From Porticoccus litoralis (GTDB lineage: Bacteria; Pseudomonadota; Gammaproteobacteria; Pseudomonadales; Porticoccaceae), in assembly GCF_030676955.1 (NCBI RefSeq), contig NZ_JAUUUU010000004.1, forward strand, positions 112,683 to 176,682: DNA of 64,000 nt, given 5' to 3'. Shown piece after piece: positions 42,861-51,280 of the stretch. The notes beneath the pieces were generated by a model. It saw only the letters and a list, made by a program, of their open reading frames with translations. It was not told where the DNA came from and searched no databases. Every line of letters starts with the position of its first letter. The first letter of the stretch is position 1. A program made the translations under genes and the position numbers.

Positions 42861-43394
42861 TTAATGCCTGACCGGTCGTTTTTGAAGTTTGCGCTGTAGG
42901 GTGCGGCGGTGCATGCCGAGACTGCGTGCTGTGGCGGAGATATTGCCGTCGTTCTCGGCCAGCACACGCTGGATATGTTCCCATTCCAGTCGTTCAACCG
43001 ACGGTGGTGTTTCATTAATGGGTATTTCTGGGTTTGGCTGTGTGCCCTCGAATGCTGCCAGGATGTCGTCTACAGATGCGGGCTTGCAGAGGTAATTGCT
43101 GGCACCCATTTTGATGGCTTCTACGGCAGTGGAAATACTCGAGTAACCGGTCAGGATGAGCACTTCGATAGCTGGATTCAGGGTCTTCAGTTCCGGAAGC
43201 AGGTTAAGGCCAGATTCGCCGTCCAGTTTCAGATCTACCACCGCCTTGTCAGGTTGATTTTCACGGCAAAGGGCAAGGGCTTCCTCGCCAGTGTTAGCGG
43301 TAAAAACCCGGTAGCCACGTCGTGTCATAGCTCGGGTCAGGATACTGGCAAAGGTCGCATCATCGTCGACAATCAGCAGGGTTGGTTGAGTCAT
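42861..43394 (-). CDS. roxR: Redox response regulator, RegA/PrrA/RoxR/ActR family
   Basis: A 177-residue regulator: receiver domain (VDDDATFA, phospho-Asp54 in VVDLKLDGESG, LTGYSS, CKPAS) and a C-terminal Fis-type DNA-binding helix (GNISATARSLGMHRRTLQRKLQKRP), which is almost invariant in this family. Members control respiration, terminal oxidases and redox balance. It is partner to the kinase gene 14 bases upstream. A likely binding site for it lies at 46847-46863. Confidence 0.93.
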   Translation of the reverse strand: MTQPTLLIVDDDATFASILTRAMTRRGYRVFTANTGEEALALCRENQPDKAVVDLKLDGESGLNLLPELKTLNPAIEVLILTGYSSISTAVEAIKMGASNYLCKPASVDDILAAFEGTQPNPEIPINETPPSVERLEWEHIQRVLAENDGNISATARSLGMHRRTLQRKLQKRPVRH

Positions 43395-43408
43395 GGTAAG
43401 TCCAGGTT

Positions 43409-44668
43409 TCAGGACTGTGATGTTAGCGGCAGAATCACCCGGGTGACAGTGCCGCCGCCATCGCCGGGGCTGATACTGACATTACCGCCATAGCGGTCGA
43501 GGGTGGCCCGGGAGAGGAAAAGCCCCAGTCCCATGCCATCCGGCTTGCTGGAATTAAAGGGTTTACCCAGTTTTTCCTTTAGCGATGGTTCAATACCTGC
43601 GCCAAAGTCACGGATACATAACTCCAGAGCCTGGTCATCCCAACCCGCCTCGACTTCGACGCGCTCCGGGCTTACATCGGCTGCATTGTTCAGCAGGCTG
43701 GTGAGGGATTGAGCGATGGTGGGGTGGAACCGTGCTGTCTGTTCCGACAGCTCATCCGCGTAACGGATATGTGCCTGTACTCGGGGCCGCATAACCTGCC
43801 AGCGTTCAAACAGCTTGTCCAGGTAAGTCCGCAGAGAGATCGCTTGCTGGGTTTCACCGCCCCCTTCCGCTGTGGCAACAAGCGCCTTCAGGGTTGTTCG
43901 GCACTGCGCCAGTTGCTGTTGCAGGATAACCAGATCCTCGCGATGGGAGGAGGGCTCTTCGAGCATTTCATCCACTAGAATTTTCATGGTGTTTAACGGG
44001 GTGCCCAGCTCGTGGGCAGTCCCTGCCGCCAGGGAGCCTATGGCCAGTACCTGTTCGTCACGCAGCTGGTCTTCCCTTCTTAGGGCCAGCTGTTCTTCCT
44101 GATATCGCAGCGTGTTGGCCATACGGGTGACAAAGTAGGTAATCAGAGCTGCACTGACGGCAAAATTGCACCACATGCCGAGGATGTGCAGGTTTACGCT
44201 ATCGCCGTGATGGTGGCTGGGCGCCAACGCCGGGATAGGTAGGTAGTTATTGAGTAGCCAGCTATAGGCCGCGAGGGACAGCAGAGTCACGCTCCAGGTG
44301 TAGCGCAGTGGCAGGGTGGTGGCGGCAATACTGATGGGTACCAGGTAGTAGGACACAAAGGGGTTTGACGCACCTCCACTGAAAAACAGCAAGGCTGTGA
44401 AAAAGGCGATGTCCACTAGCAGGTGACAGAAAAATTCCAGTTCGGTAATGACCGGGTAGCGGAAGGTTCGCCACCAGGTTGTGGCAATCACCAGAGCGTA
44501 GAGGGCGAGAATGGCGCCCAGTACCAACACCGGCAGGCCGATATCCTGTATTTGGCTGAAAAAAAGGAGGGCCAGAAGCTGGCCCCCAAGAGCGATGTTT
44601 CGAATGATACTCAGCTGACGCAGATTGTGGCGTGCGGCTGAGTGGAGAGAGCTATCGATCCTGGTCAT
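43409..44668 (-). CDS. roxS: Redox sensor histidine kinase, RegB/PrrB/RoxS family
   Basis: A 419-residue kinase with about six membrane helices. The quinone-binding heptapeptide GGxxNPF is present (SGGASNPFVSYY), the H-box is AHELGTPLNTMKI with His219, and a cysteine in the QLAQCRTTL stretch sits where RegB has its redox-active Cys. The ATPase G boxes are DFGAGIEPSLKE and GMGLGLFLSRATL. In relatives it senses the quinone pool and oxygen state and phosphorylates RegA. It starts 25 bases after the TonB receptor gene and may share its transcript. Confidence 0.93.
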   Translation of the reverse strand: MTRIDSSLHSAARHNLRQLSIIRNIALGGQLLALLFFSQIQDIGLPVLVLGAILALYALVIATTWWRTFRYPVITELEFFCHLLVDIAFFTALLFFSGGASNPFVSYYLVPISIAATTLPLRYTWSVTLLSLAAYSWLLNNYLPIPALAPSHHHGDSVNLHILGMWCNFAVSAALITYFVTRMANTLRYQEEQLALRREDQLRDEQVLAIGSLAAGTAHELGTPLNTMKILVDEMLEEPSSHREDLVILQQQLAQCRTTLKALVATAEGGGETQQAISLRTYLDKLFERWQVMRPRVQAHIRYADELSEQTARFHPTIAQSLTSLLNNAADVSPERVEVEAGWDDQALELCIRDFGAGIEPSLKEKLGKPFNSSKPDGMGLGLFLSRATLDRYGGNVSISPGDGGGTVTRVILPLTSQS

Positions 44669-44693
44669 GGCTCGATATTAACAGATGCTTTAC

Positions 44694-46796
44694 TCACCAG
44701 TGCAGGGTTGCTGCCAGGTAAATGTTGCGGCCCGGACCGGTCAGTCGATCACCGACGGCAATGTCACTGTCGGCATTGCGGTTGTAGCCGGCGAGGTGGT
44801 CCTGGTAGCGGTTGTCAAACAGGTTTTCGACGCCGCCGGAGAATGTCAGCTGCCGCGTCAGGCGGTAACTGCCGGCCAGATTAATAATGCCGTAACCGGA
44901 GGTTTTTTCTTCCGCATTGAAGTCGGATACCTTGTTCTGTTTGGCGTAGAGCACGGACTCCAGCGACAACATCACCGCGTGCTGTTCATAGATCAGAGCC
45001 AGCCGGTTGTTGAGGGGGGCAACCCGGTAGAGATCGTCACTTTCATCGCGACGTTTGCCGCGCACGTAACTGAGATTGCCTTCCAGGCGCAGGGTCTCGG
45101 TGAGAGTATAGCCATAGCCCATGTCCGCGCCGTACATCTTCGCATCGACATTGTCGAACATCAGTGCAGCCTGTCCGCTCATCATGGTACTCAGCATGTT
45201 GGCTGTGGCATTGGTGGACGGTACACCTTGAATGTAATCGTCAATGCGGCGGTAGAACACTTGAGGTGTTACCCAGGCCGCCCCATTTTGCCAGTCAAAA
45301 CCCAGGGTGATTTCGTGGGCGGTTTCTTCATCCAGATCCAGGTTGCCGATATAGTTGCGACCATCGGCCAGTCCTCCGGTGGCGGCCAGTGGCAACCACA
45401 GGTAGCGTTCCTGGTAGGATGGGGCGCGATTCTTGCGACCGAGACCAATGTTAAGGGTGGTGGTTTCATTCAGCGGACGGCTCAGGTTCAGGGCCAGGTC
45501 CAGGTAGGTGAAGTCTTCGTCCAGATCGCCGTTGTTGAACGCGGTGGCCAGCATATTGGCATTCATTGCCATCATACCCATCATGCCACTGGCGCCGACG
45601 GACTCACTGTCCATTTTTACACGGTTGATCCGTGCACCGGTCTGCACATGCCATTCCCCAATGTCACCTTCCCACTCTGTGAAAATGCCGTAGGTGTCAC
45701 GTTCAGCATCATTAAAGTTGGCCACTTCAAACATGGCATTGTTGGGGTTGGTGATGGTGGCGGTATGGACAGTCTCGTTGCCGTCGCTGCCGACCGTCAG
45801 GAAGCCGTTGGCCATAGGCCAGCGGGCTTGCAGTGACCAGGCGGTGTTGTGTGCACTGGCATTGTTAGCGCGGTAGCTCATCAATGATGCGGGGGCAGTG
45901 CGCTGGGAAAAGTTGTCCATCAGGTGATCGACATGGTTGTAGGACAGGTGTCCACTGAGCACCATTTCACCGATGGTGGTGCTGACGTTGGTGCCCACAG
46001 TGTCTCCATCGATATAGTTGATATCCATGGGCAGTGACGGGGTGCCGGTGTCCCGGGTGTCCAGCTCGCCAGTGTAGATTTCGATACGACTGCTTTCATT
46101 CTGCCAGCCGTAGCTGATGTCATAGCGACCGCGACGGTACTGGGTGCCGCCGATTTCGTCATCACTGTCGATACGGGTTTCATTGCCTTCGTCGTGACTG
46201 TAAAGCGCTGAAAGTTTGTGATGCTGGTTGGTCAGAGTGGATTTCAGCGCACTGCTTGAACCATCGCTGTTGTCGTTGAAGCGGCTGGAGAGCGCACCTG
46301 AGAATTCAAACTCGTCACTGCTGCCAAACTCCCCGCGATCCAGAGTAGCAGTCATATGTCCGCCGAGACTTTCCTGGGCGGCACTGACTGGAGCGATGCC
46401 GCGATCCACTTTCAGGGATTTCAGCAGGAGCGGTGGTGTGTAGGTCAACGGCGCGTCCATAGCATTCGGGCCGCCGGTGAGGGTTGGCGCGTGGTCGATA
46501 TGGATGCTGACACGATCGCCGTAGAGGCCGCGGTATTGGGCGATGCCGGTGATGGGACCATTACTGTTGACGTTGGCGCCGGGTACCCGTTTCAGCAGTG
46601 CCGAGGTGTCCACCACCGGGATGCTTGCGGGCTCAATCTCCAGCGGTAGTTTGTTGGTACTCTGCACCCCGGTGACATTGATCTCTTCGGGGTCGGCGTG
46701 TTCAGCCAGTAGTGGTATTGGTAGCGCGGTCAGCAGTAACGTGGCTACAGCCGTGCTCGAGCGGCGTAAATCGCGCTTCACAGGCCAAGTCTCCAT
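44694..46796 (-). CDS. TonB-dependent receptor, OprC/NosA-like (probable copper)
   Basis: A 700-residue outer membrane receptor: signal peptide (ending LPIPLLAEHA), TonB box-like EEINVTGVQ, plug domain (about 35-170, with YGDRVSIHIDHAPTLTGGPNAMDAPL) and beta-barrel ending in LAATLHW. The segment APSYQERYLWLPLAATGGLADGRNYIGN resembles OprC/NosA copper receptors. Two Met-rich stretches (GMMGMMAMNANM; MLSTMMSGQAALM) would suit a copper path. ATG 46796 is used rather than TTG 46808. Copper specificity is inference; iron-siderophore use seems less likely because no siderophore genes are near. Confidence 0.75.
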   Translation of the reverse strand: METWPVKRDLRRSSTAVATLLLTALPIPLLAEHADPEEINVTGVQSTNKLPLEIEPASIPVVDTSALLKRVPGANVNSNGPITGIAQYRGLYGDRVSIHIDHAPTLTGGPNAMDAPLTYTPPLLLKSLKVDRGIAPVSAAQESLGGHMTATLDRGEFGSSDEFEFSGALSSRFNDNSDGSSSALKSTLTNQHHKLSALYSHDEGNETRIDSDDEIGGTQYRRGRYDISYGWQNESSRIEIYTGELDTRDTGTPSLPMDINYIDGDTVGTNVSTTIGEMVLSGHLSYNHVDHLMDNFSQRTAPASLMSYRANNASAHNTAWSLQARWPMANGFLTVGSDGNETVHTATITNPNNAMFEVANFNDAERDTYGIFTEWEGDIGEWHVQTGARINRVKMDSESVGASGMMGMMAMNANMLATAFNNGDLDEDFTYLDLALNLSRPLNETTTLNIGLGRKNRAPSYQERYLWLPLAATGGLADGRNYIGNLDLDEETAHEITLGFDWQNGAAWVTPQVFYRRIDDYIQGVPSTNATANMLSTMMSGQAALMFDNVDAKMYGADMGYGYTLTETLRLEGNLSYVRGKRRDESDDLYRVAPLNNRLALIYEQHAVMLSLESVLYAKQNKVSDFNAEEKTSGYGIINLAGSYRLTRQLTFSGGVENLFDNRYQDHLAGYNRNADSDIAVGDRLTGPGRNIYLAATLHW

Positions 46797-46846
46797 GGTC
46801 AGGTTCAAGTGGTCGGCATGATAAGGGTGATGTGGCGTTTTGGGGA

Positions 46847-46863
46847 TGTGACAAATTGTCGCA
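46847..46863 (-). promoter_or_regulatory. RegA/RoxR-type binding site
   Basis: TGTGACAA-A-TTGTCGCA is an 8+8 inverted repeat with one mismatch and fits the RegA/PrrA pattern G(C/T)G(A/G)C-N5-GTCGC as GTGAC-AAATT-GTCGC. It lies 51-67 bases upstream of the receptor start, whose gene runs straight into roxS-roxR. I infer autoregulation and redox control. Confidence 0.5.
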
Positions 46864-46922
46864 CTTGGCCGCAGCGGATGAACCCCGGTCTGAATCAGTC
46901 CGGGCCGGGGAGGGGGTGAAGA

Positions 46923-47789
46923 TTAACGAAGCAGCAGTAGAGGTATGTTTGAGTTGATTAACATGCGCTGGGTGAGACTGCCGAACAGCAGTTCCCGCAG
47001 GCGGCTTTGGCCGAAAGCCCCCATGACCATTAGCTCAATGTCGTGTTGGTGGTAGTAGCTTTCCAGTTGCTCCTGTACATCGCCTTTCAGTTCGGCGCAG
47101 GTTGTTTGTAATCCGGCCTGTTTCAGAATGGCAGCGCCTTCCTGAAGTTGTTCCGACTCTCTTTCCCCCTGGCCCACATGCACTAGATGGCATTCCATAC
47201 CCCGGTAAAGTGGGCTGAGACTGACCATGTCGAGCGCTTTGCGGGAGACTTCGCCACCGTCGTAGGCAATCATGATGCGCTCTGGAGGCTGTTCGAAGGA
47301 ACGGTTAACCACCAGTACAGGCCTGTGCAGGGAGCGAATCAGCGACTCCAGTTTGGCGCCCACCTGGTTTTCCCTGTTTTCGCGTCCCTCGCCTCGAATG
47401 CCAACCACCAGCACCCGAATTTCCTCTTCCATTTCGACGAGGGTCTCCTCGAGGCTGCCGTGGCGTTGCAGGCTTTCTGGTTGCGGACAGCCACGTTCAA
47501 GCGCCCGCTGACTGGCCTCCTGTAGCATGGCCTTGCCCTGTTCCAGCAGGATGCGGCTGCGCCGTTCCTCCATACTGGTGAGTTCTTCCAGGAGTTCTTC
47601 CCGGCTGCCCAGACCGATACTGCCGCTGAGGTCCATCAGCGGGGGGGTGTCCCGGTGTTCAATGTTGTGCAGCAATTTCAGGGGTGCCTGCAGCTTGGTC
47701 GCAACCCAGGCGGCGTAATCCGTCACCGCTGCGCTGTAGGTGGAGCCATCGATTCCGGCCAGGATAGTGCTTCGCTTTGTTGTGCCCAT
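46923..47789 (-). CDS. Tandem universal stress protein (two UspA domains)
   Basis: A 288-residue protein of two Usp domains: residues about 5-155 (ILAGIDGSTYSAAVTDYAAWVATKLQAPLKLLH ... VVGIRG) and 160-288 (IMIAYDGGEVSRKALDMVS ... VMGAFGQSRLRELLFGSLTQRMLINSNIPLLLL). The second keeps the nucleotide loop GAFGQSRLRELLFGS. Its start overlaps the SulP stop by one base, so the two are expressed together; Usp proteins next to SulP transporters are a known theme, suggesting transporter control. Confidence 0.92.
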   Translation of the reverse strand: MGTTKRSTILAGIDGSTYSAAVTDYAAWVATKLQAPLKLLHNIEHRDTPPLMDLSGSIGLGSREELLEELTSMEERRSRILLEQGKAMLQEASQRALERGCPQPESLQRHGSLEETLVEMEEEIRVLVVGIRGEGRENRENQVGAKLESLIRSLHRPVLVVNRSFEQPPERIMIAYDGGEVSRKALDMVSLSPLYRGMECHLVHVGQGERESEQLQEGAAILKQAGLQTTCAELKGDVQEQLESYYHQHDIELMVMGAFGQSRLRELLFGSLTQRMLINSNIPLLLLR

Positions 47790-49282
47790 CAGTGTTCTCC
47801 CAGTACGCGGTCAATGTCTTCAGGTTTGTCGTGATGGCCAAAACGGTCCACGATGGTGGTGCTGGCCTCATTCATGCCAACTACCTCCACCGCGGCGCCC
47901 TCGCGCCGAAATTTGATAACCACCTTGTCCAGCGCTGCCACGGCAGAAATATCCCAGAAATGTGCGCGGCTCAGATCAATTACGACCCTGTCGAGGGCTT
48001 CTTTGAAGTCAAACTGGGCGCTGAATTTATCCGCGGAATTAAAAAAGACCTGTCCCACCACCCGGTATGTGCGCAGATTGTCAGTTGCCTCCAGCTCCGA
48101 GGTCACGTACATAAAATGGCTAACCTTGTTGGCAAAAAACAGTGAAGCAAGCAGTACCCCTACGAACACACCGTAGGCGAGATTGTGAGTGGAGACAACC
48201 ACCGCCACCGTCGCCATCATGACCAGGTTGCTGGACAGGGGGTGTTTTTTCAGATCGACAATGGACTGCCAGCTGAACGTGCCGATAGACACCATAATCA
48301 TGACGGCCACCAGCGCCGCCATGGGAATCTGCGATATCCAGGGGCCAAGAAATACCACCATGATAATCAGGAATACACCGGCGACCAGAGTGGAGAGCCG
48401 CCCCCGGCCGCCTGATTTCACATTGATCACCGACTGGCCGATCATGGCGCAGCCGGCCATGCCCCCCAGCATCCCGGCGCCGATATTGGCGATGCCTTGG
48501 CCCTTGCACTCCCGGTTCTTGTCGCTGGGGGTGTCGGTGAGGTCATCGACAATAGTGGCCGTCATCATTGATTCCAGCAGGCCGACCACCGCCAGGGAAA
48601 TCGAGTAGGGGAAAATAATTTTCAGGGTTTCCAGGTTCAGCGGCACATCCGGCCACAGAAACAGCGGCAGGGTGTCCGGCAGCTCCCCCATATCGCCCAC
48701 CGTGCGGATATCCAGACCAATTACCATGGCGACCAAGGTAAGCGAAACAATGCACACCAGCGGCGAGGGAATGGATTTGCCTACCACCGGCAGATAGGGG
48801 AACAGGTAGATGATGCCCAGGCCTGCGGCGGTCATGGCGTAGACATGCCAGGTGACATTGGTCAGTTCCGGTAACTGGGCCATAAAGATCAGAATGGCCA
48901 GGGCATTCACAAACCCGGTCACCACCGAGCGGGATACAAAACTCATGAGGTTGCCGAGTTTGAGGAACCCGGCAATTATCTGTAATACCCCGGTCAGCAG
49001 GGTGGCTGCCAGCAGGTACTGTAGGCCATGCTCCCTGACCAGGGTCACCATCAGCAGCGCCATGGCGCCGGTGGCTGCGGAGATCATTCCCGGTCTGCCG
49101 CCGACAATGGCAGTGATCACAGCGATACAGAACGAGGCATACAGCCCCACCTTGGGATCGACACCGGCAATAATCGAAAAGGCGATGGCTTCAGGAATCA
49201 GGGCCAGGGCGACAACGGTGCCCGCCAGTACATCAGCACGGATATTGCCCAGCCATTGCTGCCGGGTAGTGTAGAGGGACAT
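47789..49282 (-). CDS. SulP-family anion transporter with STAS domain
   Basis: A 497-residue SulP transporter: 12-14 membrane helices starting RADVLAGTVVALALIPEAIAFSIIAGVDPKVGLYASF, then a cytoplasmic STAS domain (DKFSAQFDFKEALDRVVIDLSRAHFWDISAVAALDKV). Family members carry sulfate, bicarbonate or carboxylates; the substrate cannot be read here. The domain ends with VVGMNEAS. Start ATG 49282 (MSLYTTRQQ) is preferred to the longer frame at 49363; ATG 49288 is also possible. Confidence 0.9.
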   Translation of the reverse strand: MSLYTTRQQWLGNIRADVLAGTVVALALIPEAIAFSIIAGVDPKVGLYASFCIAVITAIVGGRPGMISAATGAMALLMVTLVREHGLQYLLAATLLTGVLQIIAGFLKLGNLMSFVSRSVVTGFVNALAILIFMAQLPELTNVTWHVYAMTAAGLGIIYLFPYLPVVGKSIPSPLVCIVSLTLVAMVIGLDIRTVGDMGELPDTLPLFLWPDVPLNLETLKIIFPYSISLAVVGLLESMMTATIVDDLTDTPSDKNRECKGQGIANIGAGMLGGMAGCAMIGQSVINVKSGGRGRLSTLVAGVFLIIMVVFLGPWISQIPMAALVAVMIMVSIGTFSWQSIVDLKKHPLSSNLVMMATVAVVVSTHNLAYGVFVGVLLASLFFANKVSHFMYVTSELEATDNLRTYRVVGQVFFNSADKFSAQFDFKEALDRVVIDLSRAHFWDISAVAALDKVVIKFRREGAAVEVVGMNEASTTIVDRFGHHDKPEDIDRVLGEH

Positions 49283-49527
49283 AAACATTCCAGTTTTTGT
49301 GGGTGACTTGGCGCCACCAGGCGGTAATGGTGCTGTTGGTGGCTGACAAATGCTATGGGCCAATCGCGGCCGCCCGGAGATATAGGGTTTGTCAGCGGAT
49401 GGTTGCAGTGCCGGTTGCGGCGGGACTCACCGGGTCAGGTGGCGTCGATGCAGGGCAGGTAAAACAAGTCATCGGATCGTACAGCATTCACGAGCGCCGC
49501 ATTATAGCCGCTGAGGGGGGAGAGACA

Positions 49528-49590
49528 ATGGCACACCGGGATTCTGTGCAGAGCCGTTTGCTTGAAAAGATCGCACAGAACCATGTATAG
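49528..49590 (+). CDS. Possible 20-residue small ORF
   Basis: ATG 49528 is preceded by GGGGGGAGAG (a strong ribosome-binding site four to six bases away) and reads a charged peptide, MAHRDSVQSRLLEKIAQNHV, ending at TAG 49588-49590, 63 bases before prfC. The proposed prfC promoter lies inside it, which argues against. Only comparison across species could show whether it is translated. Confidence 0.25.
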   Translation: MAHRDSVQSRLLEKIAQNHV

Positions 49591-49591
49591 C
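49562..49591 (+). promoter_or_regulatory. Possible sigma70 promoter of prfC
   Basis: TTGAAA (49562-49567) and TATAGC (49586-49591) with an 18-base spacer, about 63 bases upstream of the prfC start. Confidence 0.35.
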
Positions 49592-49653
49592 GTGGTGGCC
49601 ATCGGCTACAATGCGCGGCTCTCGATACCCACATCTGCAACAGACACATACCC

Positions 49654-51225
49654 ATGAGCCGCAAGTTCCAGAATCGACGCACCTTCGCGATTATCAGTCA
49701 CCCCGATGCGGGTAAGACCACCATCACTGAAAAGCTGTTGCTATTCGGCAACCTGATTCAGGTGGCGGGTACCGTGAAGGGCAAGAAAAGTGACCGTCAC
49801 GCTACCTCTGACTGGATGCAGATGGAGAAGGAACGGGGCATCTCAGTGACTTCGTCGGTGATGCAGTTTCCCTACAAGGACGCCATGGTGAATCTGCTGG
49901 ATACCCCTGGGCACGAGGACTTCTCCGAGGATACCTACCGCACTTTAACGGCGGTGGATTCTGCGCTGATGGTGATCGACGGTGCCAAGGGCGTAGAGGA
50001 TCGCACCATCAAACTGATGGATGTGTGCCGCCTTCGTGACACGCCGATCATTTCATTCGTCAACAAGATGGACCGGGATATTCGCGACCCCATCGAGCTG
50101 CTGGACGAAATCGAATCGGTGCTGAAAATTGCCGGGGCCCCCATTAACTGGCCGATTGGCATGGGGCATGACTTCAAAGGCGTCTACAACCTGTATACCG
50201 ATACGATCCATGTCTTCAAGCCTGGTCAGGGACACACCATTCCCGAAGATATTCAGGTTGCGGGAATTGATTCCGAAGAGGCGACCGAGCTGCTGGGTTA
50301 CTACGTTGACGATATCCGTGAGGAAATCGAACTGGTGCGTGGCGCCACCCACCAGTTCGACCTGGAACTGTTTCTGGCCGGGCAACTGACGCCGGTATTT
50401 TTTGGTACGGCACTGTCGAATTTTGGAGTGCGGGAAATGCTCGACCACTTCGTGCAATGGGCGCCTGCGCCGCAACCGCGCCTGGCTGTGGATCGGGAAG
50501 TAACCCCCGGAGAAGAGCAGTTCAGCGGTTTCGTCTTCAAGATTCAGGCGAACATGGACCCGAAACATCGGGACCGCATCGCCTTTATGCGGGTCTGTTC
50601 CGGTCGCTACCAGCAGGGTATGAAGATGCACCATGTGCGTATCGGTAAGGATATCCGCATTGCCGATGCTGTGGGCTTCAAGGCCGGTGATCGTGTAGCG
50701 GTGGAGGAGGCTGTGGCCGGTGATATTATCGGCCTGCACAACCACGGTACCATCCAGATTGGCGATACCTTTACCGGGGGCGAGGATCTGAAGTTTACCG
50801 GTATTCCTCACTTTGCTCCGGAACTTTTTCGTCGAATTCGCCTTAAAGACCCATTAAAAACCAAGCAGTTACAGAAGGGTCTTCAACAACTTTCTGAAGA
50901 GGGAAGTACCCAGGTATTCTTTCCCCTCAACAACAATGACATTGTCGTGGGTGCCGTGGGGCAGTTGCAGTTTGACGTGGTGGCCTACCGCCTCAAGGAT
51001 GAATACGGGGTCGAAGCGGTCTACGAGCCGGTGAATGTTTACACTGCTCGCTGGATAGAATCGGACGACAACAAGAAAATCGAAGAGTTGAAACGCAAGG
51101 TGCCAGATGGCGTCGCCGTCGACGGAGGCGGGCATCTTACCTACCTGGCCTCCACGAGGGTCAATCTGGCCCTCACTGAGGAGCGCTACCAGGAACTGCA
51201 GTTCCGAGCCACCCGGGAGTTATAA
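49654..51225 (+). CDS. prfC: Peptide chain release factor 3 (RF3)
   Basis: RF3 is the GTPase that removes RF1/RF2 from the ribosome after termination. All G motifs are present: G1 ISHPDAGKTTITEKLL, G3 DTPGHEDFSEDTYR, G4 VNKMDRD. At 523 residues it matches E. coli RF3 (529). It is divergent from sulP and is followed by a GC hairpin and a TATAAT sequence before the VOC gene. Confidence 0.97.
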   Translation: MSRKFQNRRTFAIISHPDAGKTTITEKLLLFGNLIQVAGTVKGKKSDRHATSDWMQMEKERGISVTSSVMQFPYKDAMVNLLDTPGHEDFSEDTYRTLTAVDSALMVIDGAKGVEDRTIKLMDVCRLRDTPIISFVNKMDRDIRDPIELLDEIESVLKIAGAPINWPIGMGHDFKGVYNLYTDTIHVFKPGQGHTIPEDIQVAGIDSEEATELLGYYVDDIREEIELVRGATHQFDLELFLAGQLTPVFFGTALSNFGVREMLDHFVQWAPAPQPRLAVDREVTPGEEQFSGFVFKIQANMDPKHRDRIAFMRVCSGRYQQGMKMHHVRIGKDIRIADAVGFKAGDRVAVEEAVAGDIIGLHNHGTIQIGDTFTGGEDLKFTGIPHFAPELFRRIRLKDPLKTKQLQKGLQQLSEEGSTQVFFPLNNNDIVVGAVGQLQFDVVAYRLKDEYGVEAVYEPVNVYTARWIESDDNKKIEELKRKVPDGVAVDGGGHLTYLASTRVNLALTEERYQELQFRATREL

Positions 51226-51241
51226 ACCCGGTTACCGGGTT
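51225..51241 (+). repeat. Hairpin after prfC
   Basis: AACCCGG (51225-51231), TTA, CCGGGTT (51235-51241). No T run follows, so it is at best a weak or factor-assisted terminator. A consensus-like TATAAT at 51245-51250 directly after could be the -10 of the VOC gene, though no good -35 is seen. Confidence 0.45.
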
Positions 51242-51280
51242 CACTATAATCCCTGTAGGTCATTTTCTGCGGAGTGAGCA

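Larger units (their letters stand above)
49283..49653. other. Intergenic stretch between sulP and prfC
   Basis: About 370 bases between two divergent genes. It holds the prfC promoter candidate (49562-49591), a possible short ORF with a strong ribosome-binding site (49528-49590), and little else. A 97-codon open frame here (49297-49590) does not look like a protein before its last 20 codons. Confidence 0.5.

Noticed and set aside
44685..45836. 383-codon open frame on the plus strand
   Set aside because: It is antisense to the TonB-dependent receptor gene and arises from its codon pattern; no ribosome-binding site or domain.
49297..49527. N-terminal part of a 97-codon plus frame before prfC
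   Set aside because: Composition does not look like a protein and no ribosome-binding site precedes its start; only the last 20 codons have one.
50053..50811. 252-codon minus frame
   Set aside because: Mirror frame of prfC.
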